Shown piece by piece: positions 1 through 11,002 of a stretch of DNA of 64,000 nt. The notes beneath the pieces were generated by a model. That model saw nothing but the letters and a program-made list of their open reading frames with translations, made no database searches and was not told the origin of the DNA. Source of the stretch: Coniferiporia sulphurascens (taxonomy: Eukaryota > Basidiomycota > Agaricomycetes > Hymenochaetales > Hymenochaetaceae); the NCBI GenBank assembly GCA_002794785.1, contig NBBA01000001.1:496001-560000 (forward strand). The letters run 5' to 3'. Numbering within the stretch: the first letter of the stretch is position 1; each line of letters begins with the position of its first letter. A program made the translations under genes and the position numbers.

Positions 1-1854
1 GAGACCCAGGTTGGACAATGATGGAGAGGCGGAAGCGTAGGAATTGAAAGATTGCGTGCTATACATGGACGACCGCACGGAGCTGTGGTCGTACAGGCTC
101 GATACCTCCTGATCGCCCTCATTATCTGCCGGCACAAGCTGCGTCTCGTATGCACTTTCCGATAAGGGCTTCGAGACCACTTGACTCTGGTCATTCACAT
201 CCACACCCGGAGGCACAGTGGGCTGCGCCTGAGGGGAATCCGAAGTGAGTTGGTCGGTTTCTGGTAACGATATTAAAGGTGGCCCTGGAATCGGAGCTAA
301 AGGCTTCATGTCCGATGGGGAGACCCTAACGATAACGTCAACATCAACTCTTATCTGCATGTCTGCGCCCAAGGGACGTGGGCTTGGCTTATCATCTGTC
401 TCTCCGCCTGATTGAGGATGGCGCGGGGAGTTTCCAGACGAGGGAGGCGGTGGCGGCGATGGGGAGAAATGGGAAGAATGCGCAGGCGACGATAACGAAG
501 GCGACGGGGGTGGCAAAAGACGAGGGGAAGGCAGAGGAGATTGTCTGTGCAGGGACGGTTGTGGATACATTGCAAATTGGGAGTGTGGCAGTGGCGACGG
601 CGGGAGGTCGAGAGAACTTGCGTGCGGCGACTGTGCCGCCTGGTCCTGTAGCAGCTGTAACTGCTGCGTTACTGCGAGATTCCGTACGCGCTTCCGATCA
701 GCCTTAGCACTCGTGGCTTCATCATCCTGGCCGCGCGAGCTCGGACGCGAGCTCGGCTCAGAGCTGTCCTCACGGGAACCGCTTGAGGTACCGAGCGCAC
801 TATTTACACGTGTACGGCTGCTCGAGCGCGACCGTGCAGAAGGAAGAAACATCTCGAGTCCGGGAAGCTCGTCCCCTGCACGTACATTGGACGTGCGCCG
901 TCGCGTGCGATCATTGTCACTCCCAGCATCCCCGAAACCTTGCGGGCGGGGTGACTCGGCCTCTCCGTAATCACTTGTGTCCGTCGTTCCCGCTGCCCCA
1001 GGGCGAGAGACGGGACCCGCATTTGGTCCAGGACGCGGGAGCGAAGTGGAGCGTCGCGGCGGGGGCTCGAGCTCGAGGTCAAATGGGTCGCTGTGTACAC
1101 TCGATACACGCTCTTTAGTCTTGCGTCGCTGTACAGCGTCTTCATTTGTAGCCACGTCCGATAATTGAGGCGAGTCAGTACGTAGAGAGGCATACCCAAC
1201 AAGAGGAGATGGGATCGGCGTAGAAGAGCTTGAGGCTGAACGCTGACTAGGAGCGGAGGTCGAGGCACGCTTCGTCATAACGGGTCGCTTGAGCTTTCCG
1301 TGGAAACGAACATGAGCTCCTTGGAATCGACCAACAACACCCTCACAGTAGCCCTACACAAAGAGAGTAAATTTAAAAATCCAAAAAAAGTTTATTTACA
1401 CCAGGGTCCGGCGAACTCGGTGACGCGCACATACCAAGTAGAGTTCCGCCCCGCCTTGCAGCTGCATGAGCACGGTAATCTCGTCATCCTGCACACTGTT
1501 GTTAACTGCTATTTCCCGTTTTCCGGGGTAAATGATACGTACTTTGAGAAACATAAGGTCCTCCGGACTCTCAGCAATACAGTCCTGCACGGCGGTACAC
1601 TTCCCTATGCCGCCCTTTGCAGCAAAGCGTGTCCATCGTGCGAGGTCGGCCGCGTCCATCGTCAAATGTCGAGCGCCGTTGTGGAGGATGCCCGGGGTGC
1701 CGGTGAAAGTGGCAAGAAGACGAAGATGGGAAGGAGGGATGCAGGTGGTACGAGGCCCCTGGCTGTTCCAAATGTGCAGTGTTCGCCGGGTTAGATCGCC
1801 CGCGCAATGTTGGTGCCCTTGATGGAATTGACGAGATCAAGCACACTCCCTGCG
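1..1854 (-). CDS. SH3-domain protein, Ser/Pro-rich tail (partial, runs off left edge)
   Basis: Three exons join cleanly in phase 0: upstream to 1543, 1488-1435, and 1353 to the left edge. The first ends at ESPEDLMFLK, the 18-codon middle exon reads DDEITVLMQL, and the third begins GYCEGVVGRF. Together these give a typical SH3 fold (ALYD-like start, DDEI acidic turn, GVVGRF end). The third exon stays open to position 1 and encodes at least 420 further residues rich in Ser, Pro and Arg, with a Gln-rich stretch (RNLAVTQQLQLLQDQ) near 630-690. SH3 domains bind proline-rich ligands, so a cytoskeletal or signalling adaptor is plausible, but the role is inferred. A possible upstream exon starts at 1854 (SVLDLVNSIKGTN) but is out of frame with the next segment near 1797. 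The 5' end is unresolved and the 3' end lies outside the window. Confidence 0.62.
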
Positions 1855-3549
1855 CTATAAGCAGAATAAAATTAAGAGATAGGAGGGAAAATAAAAGAGT
1901 GACGGGGACGAGAACGGCGACGAGCAAGGCGTCCGACAAGAGGGGCCTTGGCCGATTCAGCTTCAGGTACAAAAAAGTGATTATGTAAATTAGCCTTAGG
2001 CTCCTTCCCACAGCAACATTTAAATTGAACTTTGAACTTTTCTGATACCATATTATGATCAAAGTACTCGCCGCAATACAATATTAATAATACAATTCCA
2101 ACATTTTCGTGCTAAAAAAGTGAAGTAGCTTGGTCATATCTTATATCTTAGCCAAGTTCGAGACGCGAAGGGCAGCGGATCAGTCTACATTTCATTCAAG
2201 AATGATACAATATCATTCATATCTAAAATTCCACCATCAGCGGCTTCTCAGACACTAGAAAGACAAGCAGATCCTCACACGGGTACGGAATCATTTATAT
2301 CATCCGCTCGGTCGCAATTTCGGGATAGATCGTCCTCCATTTGAGTTTTGTGAGCATCGTTACGCAGAAGAGAAGACTCTGACTGACTGATGACTACCAG
2401 CCAGAACGCAAAGCAGGCGAACTAGCGGGTCAGAAAAGCCCCACAGATACCCATGAGCTGCGTTGCGCGAAGACTTTCCAAATAGATGTAAGTAACCGAC
2501 TTCTATAATTTCTAGAAGTTGCGTCCAGAAAATTTCCCGAACACCAGGACCTTTCGTTCTGGAGAAGACACGAAGGGAGAAGAAGTAAATCGAGGGCGGA
2601 CATTTCGACTAGCCTCCTTCCTGCGACAAAGTGTCAAACATAGACCCGTCGAGGCTACCCGAGAAATGAGGGTGTGCCAAGTCGTGATTGAGATTGGTCA
2701 ACCAGAGGAAGATCAGACGCTAGGAGGTTCTTCATTCCGAAATCGCCGATGCACCCAGTAACGCCGCCAGACCCCGTACTAGTAGTACTTTGGCATGCCG
2801 AAATATCATCACGTCTTCGCATGGTGCAAAAGCAAAGTCCAGTGCATGTGCTCGCTATAATACGTGGATTCTTTGCACGAAAAAAGGAACACGAGTATCT
2901 TGGTCCTTAAGAGCATCAGTGTAGTGCGCGTTGGTTTGCCGAGGCATTGAATGTACCGCCGCAGGCTGTCTCGAGCTTCGGAAACCATGGAAACCTGTGG
3001 CGTTGTTCGAAGCCATGCGCCCAAAATACTGGGATTTGTACAGCCAACATTGCGCTGATGTCGATACCTTATGAAGCTCGCTTATAATTGATACGTCCAG
3101 CCCCGGAGTACTCATCACGAATCCAAGCCCGGTTATCTTCCTAGGAGAAAGAAGTCATACACATAGCTAGGAATCATGAGCGCGCGCCCAGCAAATGTCT
3201 TGCTTCGTACGCAAAGTCGTTATTTCGTCTGGGCTAGGTCATCGGCAGGAAAAACCAGGGTGATGTTCTCAAGTTCCTAAAGTTATGTGGGAGAAATCAT
3301 AATTCTAGATTCCAGCCATCGGATCCGCACGTGATACTTACGTACTCGGAATCTCCCCGAAAATAGACGATCTCCGCTCTCCAAAAATGCGTAATCAAGC
3401 ATATCCAAAAACAAATTTAAAGCGTCATTACAACGACTAGTTTACAAATCTTTAAATCGAATAACCAGTCCGCTCCGGCACCTGCGGCGGACTCGGACTC
3501 GGATCGACTTCGCGCACAGTACATCGTAATCCGGATTTTACATTGAAAT
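1855..3549. other. Intergenic, no supported gene
   Basis: About 1.7 kb between two minus-strand genes. Only short frames without splice-consistent partners occur here. The 5' end of the SH3 gene may extend into the first 200 bp. The only structured element I noted is one copy of a dispersed palindromic repeat at 3306-3382, listed separately. Confidence 0.5.
3306..3382. repeat. Dispersed palindrome-bearing repeat, copy 1
   Basis: This stretch resembles 6563-6648. Both start tagattccag and share the block ttacgtactcggaatctc, followed by ccgaaaa and, a little later, ctccgctctc. The outer arms agattcc and ggaatct are inverted repeats, so each copy could fold into a hairpin. It may be a MITE-like remnant or a conserved regulatory palindrome. 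Confidence 0.5.
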
Positions 3550-5007
3550 CTATGCAAACTGTATCTCACTCACACTTCTTTGAATCCTGTAGCTCATCCC
3601 TCCATTTCCGCCCCTTTCGAAAGCCTCCTTTAGGTGTACCATTAGCCGACAGCCTACTATGCAGGGAATAGTGGGGATCATTAGCATAGCCTGCACGACG
3701 TTGAGCGCTGCGTTGGAGGAGTCAATTGGATCCACACAGATATTTATTATGTTCGCCACACAGCATACCATCACACTGAAAAGCACAGTTAATTTGGCTG
3801 AAACAAGAGAAAAGGGAAATAATCACAGGACGAAATAGAGGGCTTGATCTTGAATTAACACTTTAACAAGGTCAGCGCCGGTAAAACCGGCCGATTCTTG
3901 CCAGAAATGAGCAGCTTTGTGAAGAGCCAAAACCATCAAAATAAGCTCAAACACAAGTGGGGCAGTCCTGATATGGCGTGAATACGAAGTCTCTCCGTAT
4001 TTTCATGTACGTACCAGTAAAGAGTATAAAGCAATGGCGATGTGTTATTATCAGACCCACAAAAAGTAAAGCCTCCTGCTCCATTTACAGATACTAGACC
4101 ACTGCCAGTGAGCTCAGAAGCAAAAAATAGGAGAAACCGTCCACATACCCTTCTCTAACACGGTACCACCAATCCATACTGCCAGCATAAATGCGGATTC
4201 TATGGCAAAAAAAGCTTTGAGGTACACGGCCAATTTCTTTTCTGTCGAAGCATCAGATGTGAAGACAAAACCTCTGCAACGATTTGAAGGGTGTAGCCAC
4301 ACACCTTCAGACCATAATGCAATGACTCTTATCAAGAGAATGTCTGCGACAAGTGCCATGGTGAAAAAAAGAACGAAAGTGGAAGATGATTCGTACAGTC
4401 TATCAGGACAATAGTCATCCAGTCTAAGTAAGGACAATAATGATTAGCTTCGCCTTCATTACGATTGTCAGAACTGAGTACTCACGTCCAGTATTTCCAA
4501 ACCATGCGGAAAAATAACCTGGAACATTGATAAGCCTCTGTCGGGATGGTGAAGCTAGTAATCTTACACCTAGAATTCACAGCCTTCTTGAGATAATTGT
4601 TCGTAGTCAATCCATACAATGTACTTACAGCCCCGTATTTGTGTGATAGAGGTCAGCTGAGCCATTTCAGTAATCGTGCTAAACACCTGGGTCATCTAGT
4701 GTAGTAGGCTCACATATGGTAAACGCGAATGCAGAGAAGATTCCTATGTACCGATTCTGTGAAAAGAAGAGCGTTCGGGCGGTCATTATCGTTATGTCTC
4801 CAAGAATGGTGGACGTTTACTTACAAGAAAATATACTATACTTGTGGTGCCTCGGGGTGAGCTCTGTAGTCGGAATAGGATCAGTTGCTTAACGAAACAT
4901 AAATAGGCACAATCACCCAAAAGTATTTGACCTGCAATATAGAAGTAAATATAGTTAATTGAAAAGCGAACGGAAGAAGTCAAAAGATATGCATGCTTCT
5001 TTGTCAA
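3550..5007 (-). CDS. Multi-spanning membrane protein, fungal lineage family
   Basis: Several hydrophobic exons follow one another on the minus strand with usable splice sites: near 4930-4826 (GQILLGDCAYLCFVKQLILF), short exons between 4,760 and 4,480, one at about 4430-4150 (STFVLFFTMALVADILLIRV), and the last exon ending at 3550. The last exon holds a membrane segment, then MIPTIPCIVGCRLMVHLKEA and a hydrophilic tail. The pattern of several helices ending in a CR/RLxxHLxEA motif resembles the 7-TM-like DUF6533/DUF6534-type families expanded in Agaricomycetes. That family link is from memory of the pattern, not a search. The first exon and exact junctions, especially around 4,690-4,740, are uncertain, and the start lies near or above 5,007. 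The function is unknown. Confidence 0.5.
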
Positions 5008-7214
5008 AAGTGGTGACTAATAGAGAAACAATTAGAGAAGGTTCCCAGCGTTCGACTTGATATGGACTCAGCTGGCATCATAACATAAAATAGTAGCGAT
5101 CGCAGTATCTACGTAGATAGATTGTTCGGATCCGGAGAGATAAAGTGGCAAGTCATTAGGGTTGGCAATGGGCTCTACACCAGATCGGGTCAATAGCATC
5201 GCAAATTGTGCCGCGGTCCTGGGTGCACGCAGGGCTGAGATGGAGTGGATACCAGTTGCTTTCTTAAATAAGCGCTTGCGAGAATCTGGAGTCGAAGTTG
5301 CAGGTGTGGAAAGGCCACTCTTCTACTTATTTTATACAAGACGAGACGGTTCTAAAGATGCATCGAGTTGCTGATTCGGATCAAAAATGAGCATCAGGCG
5401 TTAAAGAATGGAATTTTGACAATCATGCCGCATTCATCTTTCAATTAACTTCGTTCAAGTTGCTTAAATTGTCCGCCAATTCGTGTTGATGCTAAGATGG
5501 CTATTAAGAATAATGTTGGATTTGATGCCGTGGTCATCTGCGTCGATGGCCGCATCCCTCAGTATCCCCGATTTGGTCCCAAGGCCTCTACCTTTCCTTA
5601 TCACTCATCCTGTCCACGACCCTGTCTTGTCACTGTTCGCGATTTGAATGCATTTGCGTTTGTGCTCCTTCCCCTTCTCGACCTTCAGTGCACGTGTGAC
5701 TTGAGCCTGTCCTCGTTTCTATCACACTAGCCCTGCTCAGCTTGCACGCAGAGTCGCTAACTGAGCCAGTCAAGTACTCCAGTGGGCGCTAGAGGCCCCA
5801 ACCGCCCACGAGTGCACTTGCCCGTCTCTCTCACCACTGACAGCCGCTCGTTGGTCCTCATGTCCCCCTTCGGCCTGACAGTCGCAGGTGCAGCCGAAAT
5901 GATGCGAGTGGAGAAGGGTATAGAAAAAGTTGATGTCGCGAATAAATGCTTTGGTCGACCTCCTCCGTACTCAGCAGAGCGCTCAGTCCGCACTTTGATC
6001 AGCACGCTCAACGGAGTACGTGACCACCAACAAATGCCGTGCACCGATATACTTAGCTTTGCGGAAGAACCGCTATTGATCCTCCGCACCACCTTTCTCG
6101 TGCCCAGCGGTAATGATACCAATAACATCTTCCTGATCAAATGCCAAGACCTCGAGGGCTTCTTGAATAAACCGTGCAGAGCTTCGAGTCGAGTCGAACT
6201 TTGTCCGACCCTTGTTAACCCGTCCGGACACCGTCGGGTGTATCACCTTCTCTTCAGATGAGAAATTGAGTGAGAGCACGTGCACCCCTATTTTCAGGCA
6301 GTAGGCGAAAAAAACTGCCTCCGTCCTCGGTGTGCTTCTTCGTATAGCACGCGAAGGCTTTCTTCTTGGATGAGTACAGTTTTTGGGGATTGAACGGAAA
6401 CGACCCCTCGCCTCACACTCACACTCGTAACCTTGCTCCACGAAAAACTAAAGCATCGAATACCAACCACAGACGTGTTGGACAACGAAGAAGATAGTGA
6501 TAATGAGGACACGCGTTCAAGTTGTCGCCCGAAGTTGCAAGAGCAGCGTAGGAAAAATAGTATAGATTCCAGCATCAGATCTGTACGTGTTACGTACTCG
6601 GAATCTCTCCGAAAAAGAGAAGACCCGCGCGAATTCCTCCGCTCTCTGAGACTTTCTTTGTCATTTAATCCTTCACTTTCATGAAAAAGCAAATTCTACG
6701 GCGTAGAAGAAGAATCACATCTTAAAATTTTGGAGAAACCAGCGAATCCAACTTATATATTTGCAGGAACTGAAATTTAAGAACGCATGAGAAGCTGTCT
6801 CGCGTTTCTTATGGTGGGAACGGTATAGCTTATAATAACAAGCTTTCCTGCTAAGCCTGCAGATAGACTTTAGATTACAAGCCCTTCGTAAACTGGTTGT
6901 ATTTGTGTCTGTACTGTGTCGCGATTGCGAGTCGGCGTACGTCTACTGCTGAGTCATTGGCTTACGTGATTACCAATATTTTGTCATCCGAATAAAGAGA
7001 AATGGGGATATGCTGATCCACCATCTAGTCCCGTTGTTACGGTCGCCAATTCGTCCAGTGCTTGGTGCTGGTCCGATAATATCATCCTTCTGCTCTACGA
7101 CAAGGCAGGAGAACCCTATAGAGTCTACGAATGTGCACAATACAAACTACTTGATCTTTGTTGAACACGGACAGATTTCCGACTCGTCGACATAACACTT
7201 TCAAGTTCCTCCGA
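5008..7214. other. Intergenic, overlapping frames without recognisable product
   Basis: About 2.2 kb between the membrane-protein gene and the RNase Z gene. A block at 5757-6690 is open in several frames on both strands, the longest being 159 codons at 5782-6261 (+), but no frame shows a family motif or convincing splice structure. It could be a decayed gene or transposon. The second copy of the dispersed repeat lies at 6563-6648. Confidence 0.45.
6563..6648. repeat. Dispersed palindrome-bearing repeat, copy 2
   Basis: Partner of the copy at 3306-3382. The core contains the perfect palindrome gtacgt-gtt-acgtac enclosed by the inverted arms agattcc and ggaatct. Compared with copy 1 it lacks four bases within the cacgtgatacttacg stretch and has about ten extra bases before ctccgctctc. 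Confidence 0.5.
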
Positions 7215-8686
7215 ATGTCTCACGACATGTCCGTAACTTTTCTGGGCACCTCGAGCGGCGGTGGCCCCTCCGAGACTCGCTCGTGCTCAAGCCTTGTTCT
7301 CGATATCGTCGGAAACGGTGACCTATGGCGTAAAAAAGACACCTTTTAGTTCGTTGCCAATATTCTGATAACGTGGAACATATGCTTGCATTTACCAAGT
7401 GGTCGATTGCGCGGAGGGCACGACGCGTCAGTTTGCCCTTCAGCCCGAACGCCCCTACTCGTCAAACCGTCTCAAGCTTTCCAGAATCACCAAAATATTC
7501 ATAACTCATCTTCACTGTAACTATTTCACTTCATTTGTCGGGACTACTACATGCTAAAAGCGGCGCGACAGTCGATCACTGTATGGGAATCATAACGATG
7601 TTAGCAAACATCCTTCGTGGTGCTGCAGGCCGTCCACAGCCTCCAAGGACGAAAAAAGTAAGCATGTCCTCTTGTTTTCGTAGGTCGTTTGAAATGTTGA
7701 CATTCCTTTGATGCGCTCAGCCCCTCGTGGAGCTGTACGGACCAGCCGGCCTGCGCGCTTTTGTCCGCTCCATTCTATCGATGACTATGACAGAATTAAC
7801 GGAGCGTTATGTCGTGCACGAGCTCCTTACTCCCCTGGACGAACCCACGTCATGTAATTTCGACGATTTACATCCAGGCGAATCTGTGGGACGCGATATT
7901 GTGTCCGTTTCTACAGGTCTCTGGTTCGATCTGTTAGTGGAAAGACAAATACACGTCGACGCAGCTCCTCTTATTCATCGAGGTATTTATAGCAACTTAA
8001 TCGTCCCCACTGGATCTGCTCATTTTTTTCGTTTATCGTTTTCTCCTAATTTAGCACCTTGCTTGGGCTACGTGTTCCGAGAAACCAGTCAGCCTGAACG
8101 AAAAATCGTCATACTCGGCGATACGTGCGACCCGTCCGCGATCAAAAATTTGGCTCAAAATGCCACCCTGCTCGTTCACGAAGCTACAGACGCACACATA
8201 CCGGTGGAGATCGAGCGCAACCTCAGAGGGGATAAGAAGACGCCCGAGATGATTCTGCACAGCACGGTTGGAAAAGGTCACTCAACCCCCGGTATGGCAG
8301 GTGCATTTGCAAAAAAAATCAACGCGCAAAAGCTGGTCCTCAACCATTTCAGCGGAAAGTACGTTTCCTCGATAGCCTTGCATCATTGATTTTGTCATGT
8401 GAATGAGTCATTCAGGTTCCCGGCACCTTCACCATATCGTCATGATCGACGCCATGCCGTCATGGGTGAGATCGAGCGCCAGGCGTCTGAAGCATGGGGG
8501 TTGGGTCCGGCACTCGCTGCTTACGACTATATGCGCGTCGACCTCCCCGGCGTACGTATCAGGTCTCGCTTTACTGAACCAGATATGCTGCCTTCGGGGT
8601 CGTCAGAGCTCCCACCTCGACCGCCTCCGCCGAGAATGCCAAACCGAAAAGTGCTGAAAAGAAGGAGTGTTTCAGATCGACAATGA
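7215..8686 (+). CDS. Ribonuclease Z (tRNase Z), short ELAC1-like form
   Basis: tRNase Z removes the 3' trailer from precursor tRNAs. Six exons read in phase: 7215-7329, 7400-7516, 7572-7657, 7721-7982, 8055-8358 and 8416-8686, giving about 384 residues. The N-terminus carries VTFLGTSSGGGP, typical of the metallo-beta-lactamase fold. Splicing exon 2 to exon 3 rebuilds THLHFDHCMG, the HxHxDH zinc motif. Later come APCLGYVF, LGDTCD (metal-binding Asp), LVHEATD, KGHSTPGMAG and LNHFSGK, all in the order expected for RNase Z. The length fits the short form (about 360 residues) rather than the long fungal form (about 800). No clear mitochondrial presequence is visible. The start ATG at 7215 directly precedes the conserved beta strand. 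It converges on the next gene with a 189-bp gap. Confidence 0.9.
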
Positions 8687-8875
8687 TTGGTGGTCATGAA
8701 CGGTGAAGTATATGCGTATAGCTGCTACATAAATTTTACAACATGTGCTAATTGTAACGAGTGCGACGGAAGAATTGATTCCGCGTTCATGCTGGCCATC
8801 TTGCGACTTTCTGTAGCCCCCCAAAACTGACATATTTTCAGTAACGTGTACTAATGATGAAATTAACGTTTTGTC

Positions 8876-10493
8876 TCAAGGAGACTTGCGCTTGCGGTCC
8901 GGCTTGGATGCAACAAGTCCTGTTCGTATGCCCAACTCTCTCATGCTATATAGGTGCGAAACGGACACCTGTGCCGTTTTTGCGCACAATTTATGTCTCT
9001 GTCTGTCCCCTGCCGAGACGAAAGTCACGTTCGCCTCCACAAGGAAATTGCGCGACTCTCTAAACGCAAATAATTCAACGGGAATCGGAACAGTAACCAG
9101 TCTGGTCCGCATCGCGTCAGTCTTCACCCAGTCGCTCGCTATGATCTTTGGGGTGTAGGTCTGTATGCCTTGTTCATCCGCCAATACTGTCTTGGTCGCG
9201 GCCTTATTATCTGTTCCGTCCGCGCAAACTCCGGTGCCAGCCACTTCGGGCGACCTGTGATACATGATGAACTCGGGAACATCCTGACTTTCGCGTCCGC
9301 GGATGTTGTTCTTGACGTACGAACGGATCAACGTCTCCGTCTGAATGCCCATCATCTCGTCCAATGGGTCGAACAACTTGACGAAGCACCTCCACATCAA
9401 GCGTTCTCTGCTCGGCCGCGGTCAATTAAGGCCTATCAAGCATGTACGTGACAGTATCTGCTTACCCGTCCTTTATGTCCCAGAACGTCGCGTGTCTGTC
9501 TATCGGAACAACTTTGAGGGCACATTTCGACAGCCTTGGGGCAGCATTCGGCGGATTTGTGAATAATGTGCGTCTTCCGTCCAAGAGAGTACGAGAGAAA
9601 CTTCTTGCATCTGCCTCGGGGAAGAAAGCTGGCCAGGCAGCACGGGATTGAGGAATGTTCTCCTGAGACGGGGCACGAATGGTTTCTTCTCGTGCGCTCG
9701 CCCTGTCGTCTTCAGTGCTGGTTTCGGAGTGCAACTGTGCAGGTTCACGTCGGAAGAAGGCAAGTAGAGGAAACCGCTCTGGATCCACGCGATTGATACG
9801 GATGGTATCGGTTGACGAATCGGATGAAGATGGAGGCGACGATGGTGGTGGGCTTTCGTCGGAGTCGCTATCAGAGTCGGAGTCGGAGTCAGAGTCAGAA
9901 TCAACGGGCTCGACGTTGACGTTTATCGCCCTGAGTGGGCGCGGGACAGTATTATCGCTCAATTTCTTTCTCTTTATTGCTCGTCCATCCAAACCGCTCC
10001 CGTTTTCTTCTTCTCCCTTATGCGATGGCTGAATCTCTGATGCGTCGCGCTTCGATGCCCGACGTACACCTTCCGCGACGGCACTTGCGTTTACCGCAAG
10101 CACAGATGCGAAGGACTGGCGGCTGCGGCGTCCGTTATTGTCTCTTGCTATCAACGGCCTCGAGCTTTCTGTGTCCTCAGTCGCTGTTGTCTGAACAACA
10201 TTATGCAGCTGGGCACGCTTCTGACTGGCGCTGGCGCTCGCAGACGCAGCAGTGAGCCTCTGGTTCCGACTCGGATACTGAGATCGGGTCTTCGAAGGCG
10301 AAGAAGCCTTGCTCTTGGACGGAGACGGGGCAGGCGACGACGCCCGAGAGACGCCTGCACTGAACCTCGTACCCAGGCCCTTGAACAGCCCATCCGCGGA
10401 GTAGCGTGCCCTCTTCGGTTGACTAGAGGCTCTCAGAGTCTCCGTTGACTCCTGCCTTCTGATCGCATTCGCATCCGGATGCAGCGTAGACAT
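8876..10493 (-). CDS. Uncharacterised basic/Ser-rich, probably nuclear protein
   Basis: Two exons, 10493-9466 and 9407-8876, join across a 58-bp intron (donor gtaagc). The split codon gives DIKDGERLMWRCFVKLF, and the product is about 519 residues. The start chosen is the ATG at 10493 (MSTLHPDAN). The first 200 residues are low-complexity Ser/Ala/Arg, with a basic cluster RAIKRKKLS that could be a nuclear localisation signal. A run of alternating Asp-Ser follows, then a Pro/Ser stretch. The C-terminal 200 residues look folded and conserved in style (FFPEADARSFSRTLLDGRRT, then TFWDIKDG, DPLDEMMGIQTETLIRSYVK). I do not recognise the family and assign no function. Confidence 0.7.
9856..9903 (-). 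repeat. Hexanucleotide-like Asp-Ser coding repeat
   Basis: Degenerate gagtcg/gagtca units on the plus strand translate on the minus strand into a run of about seven Asp-Ser pairs inside the gene at 8876-10493. Such acidic, phosphorylatable tracts are length-variable in many fungal nuclear proteins. Confidence 0.7.
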
Positions 10494-11002
10494 GTATGCC
10501 AAAAATCAGAGTAAGAGTGTAGTAACCTGAATATGAAAACGAGTGTAAAAGGGCTAGAGGCAACCGTAAGCTGGGAATTCAATAGGGAGTAGGGATCATG
10601 CTTGACTATAAGTACCCCCTGGGTGGCATGGTGGTGGCAGTTGCAATGTGGCTTGGATGTAACAGTCCAGGAAGCGTGGCCCGACAACACGTGTCTCGTG
10701 GCTTGCGAGGTCTGCTCATGATTGTTCGGAAGTTCTCTTTGTAAACTTCCGTTTTAGCCGTAACCGTCATTGTTGTACTTTCGTGCCTCGCAATCGACGC
10801 ATGTCGAGTGTCCGGGATATACCTATACTTAGGCCGTTGGGTCCTCTTCTGATTATCGCTAAAGGCAAATCTTGTATTTTTAGTCAACCCAACACTGCTT
10901 GCAATTATAAATGTTTGTGCTTTACAATAACAGTCTGCAAGTACATATACAATCCCTTTGAAAAAAAAAAACTCTTCAAACAGTAACCAATGTGTGCTAT
11001 CA
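10494..11002. other. Intergenic: promoter of one gene and 3' flank of the next
   Basis: About 500 bp upstream of the gene at 8876-10493 and downstream of the oxysterol-binding protein gene. No further coding exon seen. An A-run at 10961-10971 lies just past the stop of the oxysterol-binding gene. Confidence 0.5.

Noticed and set aside
5757..6692. Block open in several frames on both strands
   Set aside because: Could be an old gene, but no frame gives a recognisable family or intron structure, so it is reported only as unassigned sequence.
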